64,000 bases of DNA from assembly GCA_015655015.1 (NCBI GenBank), contig JAATFV010000178.1, positions 1 through 64,000 on the forward strand. The letters are read 5' to 3'. Each line of letters begins with the position of its first letter. Positions within the stretch are counted from its first letter, which is position 1. The notes under the pieces are model-generated. The model made no database searches and was not told the DNA's origin. It saw only the letters and a list, made by a program, of their open reading frames with translations. Below are positions 1-9,236 of this stretch, piece by piece. This DNA is from Chitinophagales bacterium. Lineage in GTDB: Bacteria > Bacteroidota > Bacteroidia > Chitinophagales > Chitinophagaceae. Made by a program: the position numbers and the translations under genes.

Positions 1-740
1 GATCGCCGAGTCCGCCGATCGTCGCCTCCACCCGAGCCCGCCAGGTGCCACCTCCACCATTGAAGCGTCGGCGGATGGATCCCTTCGCGCTTACAAAACC
101 GGCCTACATCCTCGCCGCTCGCCTCCAGCCTCGCCAGAACATCTTGCCACTCGCTCCTGCTCCGCCGCTGAACCCTCATTCGCCGATCCGCCATGGCACA
201 CCTCCTGGCGGATCAGATTGCCAAATCGGAGGTCGCCACGGAAGGTGCAGTTCGGCGAACGCTTACCTTCACCCGGATCTCGTCCGCCCGCCGCACCAGC
301 GCCCGCGCGCGGCGGATCTCCGCCTCACGGTGCAGGCGATGCCGGCCGCGGCGGGAGGCGAGATCCGAGGTCTTCATAAGGTCTTCATCGGCAGGCGGAG
401 GCGCGGCTTTCACCGGCACGCGGGGCGGCTGCAGCGCCAGCCGCAGGTCCAGCCTTGACGCCCCGATCGGTAACTACCCCTCGCTTCAAGTGCTGTTAGG
501 CCAGGCAACGCTCTAGCCGGCATCGCCCACGGAAGGTGACCACCTCGCCTGAGGCTCCCTTGGGCCGAGGTGGAACCTACCGCTTCCTCGCCCTCGGCTG
601 CCCCGAGACACCCGCAACCATCTGCGAATTTCCTCAAGCTCCGGTTTGACCGCGGCATCTGGCGCTAGGAGGTGCAGCGCGGCGGCGACCGAGGTCTGGC
701 GCGGTGCGCAGCGGTCGGCGGCGCCCGAGTCGCGGTCTCT
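1..740. other. GC-rich segment of atypical composition, no convincing CDS
   Basis: Rich in CGCC/GCCG words with short overlapping ORFs in many frames and no recognisable protein; contrasts with the rest of the window; ends next to the stop codon of the monooxygenase at 746. Confidence 0.5.
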
Positions 741-745
741 CCTGG

Positions 746-2290
746 CTATCGAGCAAACCAAAGAGCAGCAGCTTGCCTGATTGATTGTTCATTAGGTTCG
801 CGGTCAGACGCCCAGGCGATAAATCCATCAGGGCGTATGAGTGCGGAGCTCAAGCCTAATTGTTCCTTCGCCCGGCCAGATATATATTTAATTCGATCGC
901 CGTATTCACCGGCCAAGGTTTTCAGTGATGCGTGCATATCGAAGTCAAGCAGCATTCCTTTGCCATCGTGCATCAGCTCGCCAATCCCTGCGCCGTCTTC
1001 CAGCTCAAAGTTGGGAATGCTGTGACCTACCAAGGGGTGGTCGCCGCCGAGATTGTAGTGTGAGTGCACGCCCCACACCCGTCCTGCAATGTAGGTGGCG
1101 CCATCGCGCGTATCCATAAGGTCGCGGATAATCGCGTTCAGCGCGCGGGCATTGGGGCCTGGTCCCATGATTGCAGCCTGGGAGCGTGACCAATCCAAAA
1201 CCTGTGCCCCCAGTGGATGCCGCTCTGTATGATAGGTGTCCAGCAAGTCTTCCGGAGCTTTCTCCTGGATGGTTGCGGCAAGCTTCCAGCCCAGGTTCAT
1301 GGCGTCGCCCAGCCCAAGGTTGAGCCCCTGGCCTCCCAGCGGTGCGTGAATGTGCGCCGCGTCGCCGGCTAGAAATACTCGTCCGTTGCGATAGGTTGTG
1401 GCCTGCCGCGCTCGGTCAGTCCACGTGGTTGCGATATGCAGGGCGCTGATAGTAACATCGGTGTTCGAGACGCGGCGCAGCACCTCCTGCACGTGTTCAA
1501 GCGTGACTGGCTTTTCTGAATGATGAAATGCTCCTCCGTCAAAATCCTGTATTATCACGTAACCTGGCTGGGATTGCAAATACATACCTGTTGGTGTCAC
1601 GTTTCGGCCAGGGCTGAGCTTCTCCGGGTCCGTTATGTCAACCTGGGTAGAGTAGCCGGTAAATTCCGGCTCCGTACCGGCGAATTCAAAACCGCCCGCC
1701 TTGCGTACTACACTACGGCTTCCATCGCAGCCTACGAGCCATTTACCTTTAAAAGATCGGTCGCCGGACTGAACAGTTACTCCGTCCCCGGTTTGATGAA
1801 AGTCAGTAATGGCAAGTCCTCGCTTGATTTCTACGCCCAGGGCTTCTGCGCGGCGGGCCAGCACCGTTTCTAGCTCCTCCATTTCAGAAATTAAGCTGGT
1901 GTCGGTAGAGCGTGGCAGGCGATACTTCCACTGAGAAGTGTCAATATTGCCGTCATGGAATGGAATGCCGGCAAAGTGCCCTCCCTGACGTTGGGCCCCT
2001 TGTTGGGCATTTTGGTGAGGGTTTTTAAGGCGTTTATGTATCTCCAGTTCTTTTAGCAGCCCACGGCGGTACAGCGCTTCAATAGTCGGCGCCGAGAGTC
2101 CCCGTATCCCGAAAGGAAGCTGCTTCAATGGCGAGTGCGGATTCTCCGCTTTTTCCAGTATCAGGACTGAACATTTGGCTAAGGCCAGTTCACAGGCAAG
2201 GAATAAACCTACAGGCCCTGCGCCGGAAATGATTACATCGTGAATAGAATGATTTTGTGCTGATTTCCTGCTTTCAAGTGTCTCTTTCAT
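746..2290 (-). CDS. FAD-dependent aromatic-ring monooxygenase (class A flavoprotein, PHBH/Rox-like)
   Basis: Translation has VIISGAGPVGLFLACELA (Rossmann GxGxxG) and GRVFLAGDAAHIHAPLGGQGLNLGLGDAMNLGWKL (GD motif). Start placed at MKETLESRK (2290), because the longer ORF overlaps the AraC gene. Confidence 0.85.
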   Translation of the reverse strand: MKETLESRKSAQNHSIHDVIISGAGPVGLFLACELALAKCSVLILEKAENPHSPLKQLPFGIRGLSAPTIEALYRRGLLKELEIHKRLKNPHQNAQQGAQRQGGHFAGIPFHDGNIDTSQWKYRLPRSTDTSLISEMEELETVLARRAEALGVEIKRGLAITDFHQTGDGVTVQSGDRSFKGKWLVGCDGSRSVVRKAGGFEFAGTEPEFTGYSTQVDITDPEKLSPGRNVTPTGMYLQSQPGYVIIQDFDGGAFHHSEKPVTLEHVQEVLRRVSNTDVTISALHIATTWTDRARQATTYRNGRVFLAGDAAHIHAPLGGQGLNLGLGDAMNLGWKLAATIQEKAPEDLLDTYHTERHPLGAQVLDWSRSQAAIMGPGPNARALNAIIRDLMDTRDGATYIAGRVWGVHSHYNLGGDHPLVGHSIPNFELEDGAGIGELMHDGKGMLLDFDMHASLKTLAGEYGDRIKYISGRAKEQLGLSSALIRPDGFIAWASDREPNEQSIRQAAALWFAR

Positions 2291-2330
2291 GTAGAATGAT
2301 TGAAACACAAAGTTCCGGAATGCTCCTGCG

Positions 2331-3158
2331 TCAGGCTTGTACAAACGCGACAAAATCGGTGCTTATAGCCTGCTTCTTTGCTTTTCGCGCGAATGCGGCC
2401 GGCGTAGTGCCGCTGTAGCGCTTGAATTCCCTGCTGAGGTGGGATTGATCCGTATAACCCAGCTCATGAGCTAAGCCGGCAATGTTGGAATTTGGATAAA
2501 GCCATAATTGGTTTCGTACCTGCTCAAAGCGCATCAGACCGGACACGTCTTTAACCGTATAACCGGAAGATTGCTTGAAGCTCCTTTCCAATGTACGAAC
2601 CGTCGCATGAGCCGCCGCCGCTACCTGGCTTACCGGCATGGTGCCTTTTGCTTTACTCATAGCAACTCCCGCTTTGAATAACATGCTGCTGGTAGCAATT
2701 CGTGACCGGGCATCCAGGAAATACTGTTTTACCGCAGCCACCGCTTCATCAATCCTGCCAGCTTCAATCCACTTATTCAACGTGGGTTGGAGCCGGGCTA
2801 TAGGATGCTCAAATATGCGAACTCCGTCTTTACCGGACGGCAATCCGAGCAAATCGAACACGGTCCAGGGAAAACACCTGATACCAATGATCTCTAAACG
2901 GTTTTGCGAGTAAAAAAGAACAGGCTGATTGAGCAGCCCCATCATGAACGGTGATGGCAACGGCTGCAAGTTTCCATTGGTAGAAATGCTGCAGGCGCTG
3001 CCGAAATGAAAAATAATTTCAGCGTAGCCATCAGGTACTACCTCAAAGCTCGTTTGCAGCTCTCCGGAGTCCCTTCTGTTGTGCCAAAAGCACTTTATGG
3101 TATCCCGTAGCTCTTCGGGAGGTTCAAATTCCTGGTGCCGCATTTTGAAAGGTAACAT
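2331..3158 (-). CDS. AraC family transcriptional regulator
   Basis: C-terminal AraC HTH: VRTLERSFKQSSGYTVKDVSGLMRFEQVR...LAHELGYTDQSHLSREFKRYSGTTPAAF. Confidence 0.9.
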   Translation of the reverse strand: MLPFKMRHQEFEPPEELRDTIKCFWHNRRDSGELQTSFEVVPDGYAEIIFHFGSACSISTNGNLQPLPSPFMMGLLNQPVLFYSQNRLEIIGIRCFPWTVFDLLGLPSGKDGVRIFEHPIARLQPTLNKWIEAGRIDEAVAAVKQYFLDARSRIATSSMLFKAGVAMSKAKGTMPVSQVAAAAHATVRTLERSFKQSSGYTVKDVSGLMRFEQVRNQLWLYPNSNIAGLAHELGYTDQSHLSREFKRYSGTTPAAFARKAKKQAISTDFVAFVQA

Positions 3159-3543
3159 ATTCTGAAATGATTTTTCTGCCCGCAGGTCTAAAATACCACG
3201 ATACGACAGTCAGGATCAGAAGTAACAACGAGGGAAATATTTCATTCACTGAACTCCCCGATGCGATATGTGAAAATATGGCTCCCGACATGGCAAAGAA
3301 AAAACCTGCATAAGCCCATTCCTTTAATAATGGGAAATTAGGAATTAGTACTGTTATAGTTCCCAAAATTTTCCAAATAGCCAATATGGTTAGAAAATAA
3401 ACCGGGTAGCCTAAATGTGTAACACTATCTACTCCTCCCGCTCCTGTTTTCTCTTTGTATAACTGTACTATTCCGGTTGATAACATTCCTAATGCAAGCC
3501 AGATAGTAGAAATCCAATATATAATTTTATTTCTCTTTGTCAT
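3124..3543 (-). CDS. DoxX-like family membrane protein
   Basis: Small four-helix membrane protein with GTITVLIPNFPLLKEWAYAGFFFAMSGAIFSH, next to SRPBCC and ArsR genes. Confidence 0.75.
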   Translation of the reverse strand: MTKRNKIIYWISTIWLALGMLSTGIVQLYKEKTGAGGVDSVTHLGYPVYFLTILAIWKILGTITVLIPNFPLLKEWAYAGFFFAMSGAIFSHIASGSSVNEIFPSLLLLILTVVSWYFRPAGRKIISEYVTFQNAAPGI

Positions 3544-3549
3544 GGTATG

Positions 3550-4017
3550 TTATTTTAATTTATTTAGAATGCCTTGCAAACGGTTATGCGCCATGTTGAT
3601 GCCCTGAGCAAAGGGGAGCTGCAGTATCTGGTCTCTGAGCGCGGCCGATTTATAAACTGTCTGCATAATGAGCCTGCTGGTGTCGTCGGTAAGCTTTTCA
3701 AATTCCAGGAACTCAAGCTGGACGGAAAAAGGCGTATTCTCCATTTCAAATGTCCGTGTAATCTTCCGGTTCGGAACGAACTCATGGGTTACCCCATTGG
3801 CCCGGAATACCACGTTCCCTTTAGGATCGGTGGTTTCAAATTGGTAACTGCCGTGTTTTTTACTTTCAAGCTTCAACACTTTCGTTCCCATCCATTGCTC
3901 AACAATTTCGGGCTCTGCATACGCTCTAAAAAGTAATTCCAGCGGCAAATCAAACTCCCTTGTAATCACTATTTCCTGTTTGCCGTCTTCGGCATGGATC
4001 TTTGTTTTTTGTTCCAT
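3550..4017 (-). CDS. SRPBCC/AHSA1 (activator of Hsp90 ATPase-like) family protein
   Basis: ITREFDLPLELLFRAYAEPEIVEQWMGTK...YQFETTDPKGNVVFRANGVTHEF. Confidence 0.85.
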   Translation of the reverse strand: MEQKTKIHAEDGKQEIVITREFDLPLELLFRAYAEPEIVEQWMGTKVLKLESKKHGSYQFETTDPKGNVVFRANGVTHEFVPNRKITRTFEMENTPFSVQLEFLEFEKLTDDTSRLIMQTVYKSAALRDQILQLPFAQGINMAHNRLQGILNKLK

Positions 4018-4023
4018 GTTATT

Positions 4024-4347
4024 CTATTTATTTGTTTTGTATTTTTTCATTACGTTTTCCAATTTATCAAACCTGTCATCCCACATTTTGCGGAATGGTT
4101 CAATAAAGTCGGCTACATCTTTCATTTTTTTTGCATTGATGTGATAGTAGATTTCCCTGCCGTTTTGTGTTTGTTCAAGTAAATCGCACTCGGTGAGAAT
4201 TTGCAAGTGTTTGGAAACAGTCGGTCTTGCTGTGTCGAAGTTTGAGGCTATGGCGCCTGCTGTCATGGATTGAGAGGCTACCAACAGAAGTATCGCCCTT
4301 CTTGTCGGATCTGCTATGGCTTGAAATACATCTCGTCTTAAATTCAT
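4024..4347 (-). CDS. ArsR family winged-helix transcriptional regulator
   Basis: [50 protein letters not shown]. Confidence 0.9.
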   Translation of the reverse strand: MNLRRDVFQAIADPTRRAILLLVASQSMTAGAIASNFDTARPTVSKHLQILTECDLLEQTQNGREIYYHINAKKMKDVADFIEPFRKMWDDRFDKLENVMKKYKTNK

Positions 4348-4429
4348 TGTGTAGCTATTAGGCTACAAATATAAATGTAGTTATTTAGCTACGCAAATTT
4401 TTTCGGGAAAATTTTCCGGGAAAGCAAAT

Positions 4430-4529
4430 TGATGCTGATTAGAGCTGCATGACGCTGATCAGCGCGAAGTGATGCTGATCAAGATCTGTTGAAGTTGATC
4501 AGACCAAATTGACGCTGATCAGCGGGTTG
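4430..4529. repeat. 20-bp-period degenerate tandem repeat, 5 units, palindromic core GCTGATCAGC
   Basis: Units at 4430, 4450, 4470, 4490 and 4510: TGATGCTGATTAGAGCTGCA / TGACGCTGATCAGCGCGAAG / TGATGCTGATCAAGATCTGT / TGAAGTTGATCAGACCAAAT / TGACGCTGATCAGCGGGTTG. The last unit contains the cupin stop codon. Confidence 0.9.
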
Positions 4530-4935
4530 TCGGTGAGGCGTTGGCTGTATACTGCTTCTCTGTTACCTGTTCCATCCAATCGACAGGGGACCCGTTCAAC
4601 TTTTCCTGGATCGCTATGTGGCTCATTGCTGTGGTAGCCGTTGCCCCATGCCAATGCTTTTCGCCCGGCGTGAAGTACACGACATCTCCCTGATGGATGT
4701 CTTCTCTTGGTCCACCTTCGCGCCGCACCCAGCCAGAACCTGCGGTAATGATCAAGGTCTGACCAAATGGATGGGTATGCCATGCCGTCCGGGCGCCTGG
4801 CTCAAAGGTGACCAAAGCCATCGAGACGCGTGCCGGTTCCGGCGGGTTAATAAGCGGATCGATCCTCACTGATCCGGTAAAGTATTCTGCGGGACCCTTA
4901 CCCGAAGGCTGCGAACCGCTGCGTTTAATTTCCAT
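4519..4935 (-). CDS. cupin domain protein
   Basis: [74 protein letters not shown]. Confidence 0.9.
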   Translation of the reverse strand: MEIKRSGSQPSGKGPAEYFTGSVRIDPLINPPEPARVSMALVTFEPGARTAWHTHPFGQTLIITAGSGWVRREGGPREDIHQGDVVYFTPGEKHWHGATATTAMSHIAIQEKLNGSPVDWMEQVTEKQYTANASPTTR

Positions 4936-5109
4936 CTTATTTTCTTTTAAAGATATTCTACATTATTGATACAGCCCCTGGTAACGTTGAATAAACAAAA
5001 ATCATTATAAAAGGAACGCCCGGCTTCAGCATTACCAAACCAGGAAGGTATTAAAAGGCTGAAATGCCGTTTTCATCGATTGTCGGGGACCTTTGGCTGG
5101 TTATATTTT

Positions 5110-5136
5110 TTGCATACGAAGGAAGGCCTAACTTTG
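5110..5136 (+). promoter_or_regulatory. Possible Bacteroidetes-type promoter for the lytS-like gene
   Basis: TTG at 5110-5112 and TAACTTTG (TAnnTTTG) at 5129-5136, about 20 bp before the ATG at 5157; spacer slightly short. Confidence 0.4.
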
Positions 5137-5156
5137 GTCCCGAAGTACAATGACCT

Positions 5157-6215
5157 ATGTTTCTAAGAAAAAAATATATCACAATACTTGCGCACATTCT
5201 TCTCTGGGCGTCCCTGGGTTTTATTTTCATAGCCAATACGCCGCTAATGCTCGGGATCATCTTTCCCAAAGAATATTGGATAAAGCAATCCGTCATGTTC
5301 CTCCTGCTCATAGGATTGTATTATCTGAATAGCGGGATCCTGGTGCCGGGCCTGCTGTACAGGCAAAAACCCGTAAAATTCATCGTGCTGCATATAATCA
5401 TCATCACGCTGCTGCTTTTAGGGGGCCTCATTTACGATAACTGGACGCATTTATCGGAGGGTATTGCACAATCGATCAATGACAAGTTTGAAGGGAAACT
5501 GCTTATTAAGCTGCGTGGCCTGAAGATCGACACCACCCTGCTGCTCACCTCCTGCCTGCTGGTCGGCCTTAGCACCAGCATATCCATCACCCGTCTATGG
5601 CAGAGAGACCTGCTGAAGAGCCAGCAGCTGGTGCAGAAGCAGCTTGACTCTGAATTATCCTTTCTCAAAGCACAGATACACCCCCATTTCTTTTTCAATA
5701 CCCTTAACAATATTTATGCCCTTACCTTCATCGACATAGAAAGCTCCCGGGCATCGTTGCACAAACTATCCCGTATGATGCGCTACCTGTTATATGAGAC
5801 GCAGAGCAACCGGACCTCCCTTCAAAAGGAAATTGATTTTGTAAAAGATTATATCGAGCTGATGCAGCTGCGGGTGAACAGACATACCCTCATAAAATTC
5901 GAAGAGCCCGGGATTATAGCTGAAAAATCTATTGCGCCGATGATCCTTTTGCCTTTTGTGGAAAATGCGTTCAAGCATGGCATACACTCGGTGAATGAAA
6001 GCAGCATCCTGATAAAGATCCGCCAGGATAAAGATCTGCTGATCTTAGAGGTGGAGAATACTCTCTTTGCCCGCCGGGAGCAGGATATCGACGATGGAGG
6101 CATAGGACTTTCCAATACCAGGCGCAGGCTCGACCTGATCTATGCAGAACAATACCGGCTGGTTTGCGGGCCGGACGAGGACAAATATTCCGTACGTTTA
6201 GAGCTGGAACTATGA
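5157..6215 (+). CDS. LytS-type sensor histidine kinase
   Basis: ELSFLKAQIHPHFFFNTLNNIYALTF (His_kinase motif), GGIGLSNTRRRLDLIYAEQY (ATP-binding), multiple N-terminal TM segments. Confidence 0.92.
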   Translation: MFLRKKYITILAHILLWASLGFIFIANTPLMLGIIFPKEYWIKQSVMFLLLIGLYYLNSGILVPGLLYRQKPVKFIVLHIIIITLLLLGGLIYDNWTHLSEGIAQSINDKFEGKLLIKLRGLKIDTTLLLTSCLLVGLSTSISITRLWQRDLLKSQQLVQKQLDSELSFLKAQIHPHFFFNTLNNIYALTFIDIESSRASLHKLSRMMRYLLYETQSNRTSLQKEIDFVKDYIELMQLRVNRHTLIKFEEPGIIAEKSIAPMILLPFVENAFKHGIHSVNESSILIKIRQDKDLLILEVENTLFARREQDIDDGGIGLSNTRRRLDLIYAEQYRLVCGPDEDKYSVRLELEL

Positions 6216-6937
6216 CGAAATTACAATGTATAGCAGTTGATGATGAGCCGCTCGCCCTTGCGCTGGTGTGCAATTTTATTGCCCAGACCCCTTTCCTGGA
6301 GCTGGCAGGCCGCTATTCCAGCGCTATCCAGGCATTAAAAAGCATTCATTCCATGGAGATCCACCTGATCTTTATGGACATACAGATGCCGGATCTCAAC
6401 GGCATAGAGCTGGCCAGGGTCCTGATCCAGCATAAATCGGAATCGGCTCCCAAGATCATCTTTACCACGGCCTACAATCACTTTGCGCTGGAAAGCTATA
6501 GGGTAGACGCGCTGGACTATCTCTTAAAGCCTTTCAACTATGAAGAATTCTTACAGGCGGCCAATAAGGCTAAAGATTACGCGGAACGTTCGATCAGCAA
6601 TGCTGCCGATATCGAAAATGAGGCTGTATTTATAAAGGTCGAATACAAATGGGTGAAAGTGCTGCTGGACGAAATCCTGTATATAGAGGGCGTGAAAGAT
6701 TATATTAAAGTCCATCTATCAACACAGCACAGCATTTTGTCGCTCAACTCCCTGAAGAATATGGAGGAGAAATTACCGGCCAGGCAATTCATGCGGTTAA
6801 ACCGGTCCTGCATCGTCTCTCTGTCTAAAATTACAGCCGTCACCAAAACGGCCGTACAGATCAATGATATCGTCATTCCTGTAGGAGAGAGCTACAGAGA
6901 GGTTTTCAGCCAGTTCTTCCGGAACTGGATCGTCTAA
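6212..6937 (+). CDS. LytTR family response regulator
   Basis: CIAVDDEPLALALV...IHLIFMDIQMPDLNGIELAR...LKPFNYEEF, then a LytTR domain; ATGA overlap with the kinase gene. Confidence 0.93.
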   Translation: MTKLQCIAVDDEPLALALVCNFIAQTPFLELAGRYSSAIQALKSIHSMEIHLIFMDIQMPDLNGIELARVLIQHKSESAPKIIFTTAYNHFALESYRVDALDYLLKPFNYEEFLQAANKAKDYAERSISNAADIENEAVFIKVEYKWVKVLLDEILYIEGVKDYIKVHLSTQHSILSLNSLKNMEEKLPARQFMRLNRSCIVSLSKITAVTKTAVQINDIVIPVGESYREVFSQFFRNWIV

Positions 6938-7022
6938 CTAACAAAAGGGCTGCCATCAAATTTTTTTCCATGCTGAATGGAGACTGATATTCTATTGTCC
7001 TTACTTTTTTAAAATTGTTCTT

Positions 7023-8024
7023 ATGTTCCAAAGATCGTCCCTTATGTTATCCCTTTTTGCCCTGCTCCTTTTTTGCCGGCCTGCGGCGGCGCAGCAGTCA
7101 AAAGATGATTCGCTCCGGCTGATGCGTGATTATATGACCCAGCAGGCGGCGCTGCGTTACCCGGCGCTGAGAATGGCCATGGTACAGGTGGAGTCGGCAG
7201 GCAGCATGCATTATACTTCCAGGGCTTATGGAAAAGACTTTCTGAAAGGAACCGCCCAGCCAAAGAGCGCCGTGCTGGCTGCTTTTAATCTTCCTGTTTA
7301 TACCTCCGGAAGCCAGGAAATATCGGTCTTCGCCGCCTATCATTCACAGCAGACAGCCCTGACAAATACCATCAACCAGGCTCCGCAGTCCATAATCGGC
7401 AACGGATCATATACCCTGCAGAACCTTTCGCTGGCGCTGAATTATAAAAGGACGGATACACTCTTTCATAAACCCGTCTTATGGGGCGGCACCCTGCTGA
7501 CGAGATTTTCGCTCCAGTCGTCCTTTACCCGGGCGACCGGTCTGATATATGGTGTTATTCCTTTGAAAACGACCCGAACGACCCGTATCTATGCCGGACT
7601 GCTCATATCTATCGATCCTACCAGCCTTTCCCCCGTAATACCGACCTTCTCCTACTGGCATAAATTCGCCGGCTCCCCCTGGGAGATCAGCCTCGATCTG
7701 CCCACCCGTATCCTCCTGAGGAGGCCGGCCTTTAAGAAAGGGCTCTTATCCTTCGGTACGGAACTGGTTGAAAATATGCTGTTACGGAAAGTAGAGGAGC
7801 CCCCGTTCCGGGGAGGAATCGCATTCAGTGACCTGGACCTGAAGAGCGGATTCACGCTGGAATATCCAGTCTTCAGGAAAGTGCTGATCGGATGCAGCGG
7901 CGGCCTCCTCTCCACGTTGCAATACAGAGCGCTTGATCCGGGCAAGAGCATTAATGATTATACCGTCGGGATCAAAAGGAATCCCGGTCCCTATTTGAAC
8001 ATAAGCCTTTCCCTTCTTCGCTGA
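7023..8024 (+). CDS. Hypothetical secreted/outer-membrane protein
   Basis: Signal peptide MFQRSSLMLSLFALLLFCRPAAAQ and alternating amphipathic strands; no family recognised. Confidence 0.75.
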   Translation: MFQRSSLMLSLFALLLFCRPAAAQQSKDDSLRLMRDYMTQQAALRYPALRMAMVQVESAGSMHYTSRAYGKDFLKGTAQPKSAVLAAFNLPVYTSGSQEISVFAAYHSQQTALTNTINQAPQSIIGNGSYTLQNLSLALNYKRTDTLFHKPVLWGGTLLTRFSLQSSFTRATGLIYGVIPLKTTRTTRIYAGLLISIDPTSLSPVIPTFSYWHKFAGSPWEISLDLPTRILLRRPAFKKGLLSFGTELVENMLLRKVEEPPFRGGIAFSDLDLKSGFTLEYPVFRKVLIGCSGGLLSTLQYRALDPGKSINDYTVGIKRNPGPYLNISLSLLR

Positions 8025-8095
8025 CCGGAAGAAATAATACGACCACCGTTGAGCGGTGACTCATCCGAAGAAATAACCGAATAAAATCTATCGAT

Positions 8096-8320
8096 ATGAA
8101 AATTGTGCAAGTCTTCAAGACCGATGTACAGGATCAGCTGGTTGCCAGGCGTATCATTCTTTTCCTGCAACAAACCCTTTCCCATTGCAGGATCAATTTC
8201 GATCTGGACGACTGCGACAGGATCCTGCGTATAGAAAATCAGCAGGAATCGATCGCAGAGACCCGGATCCAGCTGTTCATTGCGAGCTACGGGCATCATT
8301 GCGAACCATTGCAGGATTAA
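8096..8320 (+). CDS. Small (74 aa) hypothetical protein
   Basis: MKIVQVFKTDVQDQLVARRIILFLQQTLSHCRINFDLDDCDRILRIENQ...; plausible alpha/beta ACT-like or ferredoxin-like small domain; no competing ORF. Confidence 0.6.
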   Translation: MKIVQVFKTDVQDQLVARRIILFLQQTLSHCRINFDLDDCDRILRIENQQESIAETRIQLFIASYGHHCEPLQD

Positions 8321-8551
8321 ATTTTTATAAAATAATTTTATTCCCGGCTAAGGGTACAGACTGATTTATGGGTACTTGACAGGAAAGAGCCGTATATTTG
8401 ATATGACCTCCGGTAATGGCTGTTTCCGGCGATTACCAACGGAATAATCCCTTATACTGTTGTTGAAAAGGCGCCCCAATCTTTATCTAACTGCTTGTTC
8501 CTGTGATAATTCAATAGAGATTAGACTCATAATGAGTGTGGGAATATAATT

Positions 8552-9112
8552 ATGACTGCTGCTTCTAACTTTACAGATCAACACCTGCTGGCGTTCCTGA
8601 AGGAGGGCCGGGAAGAGGCATTTACTGAAATTTACCGCCGGTATTGGGAAAAGCTGCTGGCGATAGGTTACCACTATACACAGAATAAAGAATTCGCGGA
8701 AGAGGTAGTCCACGATGTATTCCTTCGCTTGTGGATGCAAAGGGGCGAAGTGGAAATAGGCTCCCTTCCCGCCTACCTGGGCACGGCTGTCAAGTTCTCC
8801 GTTTTCAAGGCGATGTTGAAGGAGAAGCGCCGCTCACAGATCCGCGCCCGTTTACCGCAATCAGAAATTATCTCCAGCGACAACGAAAAGATCGAGGCAA
8901 GGTTCCTCCGGGATTACCTTCAGGGCATCGTCGAAAACTTGCCGGAAAAATGCAGGCTCGTCTTTCAGTACAGCCGCGAAGAGAGCCTTTCCCTTGCCGA
9001 AATTGCTGCACGCATGAATATCTCCCAGAAGACAGTCGAGTCACATATGACAAAGGCATTAAAGACCCTGCGGCATGGATTGCACAAGCTGCAATCGTTC
9101 ATAATGCTGTAA
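8552..9112 (+). CDS. ECF RNA polymerase sigma-70 factor
   Basis: FTEIYRRYWEKLLAIGYHYTQNKEFAEEVVHDVFLRLWMQR and SLAEIAARMNISQKTVESHMTKALKTLR. Confidence 0.93.
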   Translation: MTAASNFTDQHLLAFLKEGREEAFTEIYRRYWEKLLAIGYHYTQNKEFAEEVVHDVFLRLWMQRGEVEIGSLPAYLGTAVKFSVFKAMLKEKRRSQIRARLPQSEIISSDNEKIEARFLRDYLQGIVENLPEKCRLVFQYSREESLSLAEIAARMNISQKTVESHMTKALKTLRHGLHKLQSFIML

Positions 9113-9236
9113 CCCGGGCATCCCTGATGTTACCGCTCCCATGAAGTGATCGCTTCGGTATTCATGAATTCATCTCTCTGAAATTTTTTTTCTCTCTGAC
9201 TAAGGGTTGTCATTCGTTCAAGGGTTCTTATTATAT

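Noticed and set aside
45-828. Several ORFs in the GC-rich first 830 bp
   Set aside because: Overlapping in multiple frames, Arg/Ala/Pro-rich, with no family resemblance; expected by chance in GC-rich DNA.
4430-4529. CRISPR or REP/BIME element
   Set aside because: 20-bp contiguous period, no spacers, not the long-hairpin architecture of REP elements, and no RAYT transposase seen.
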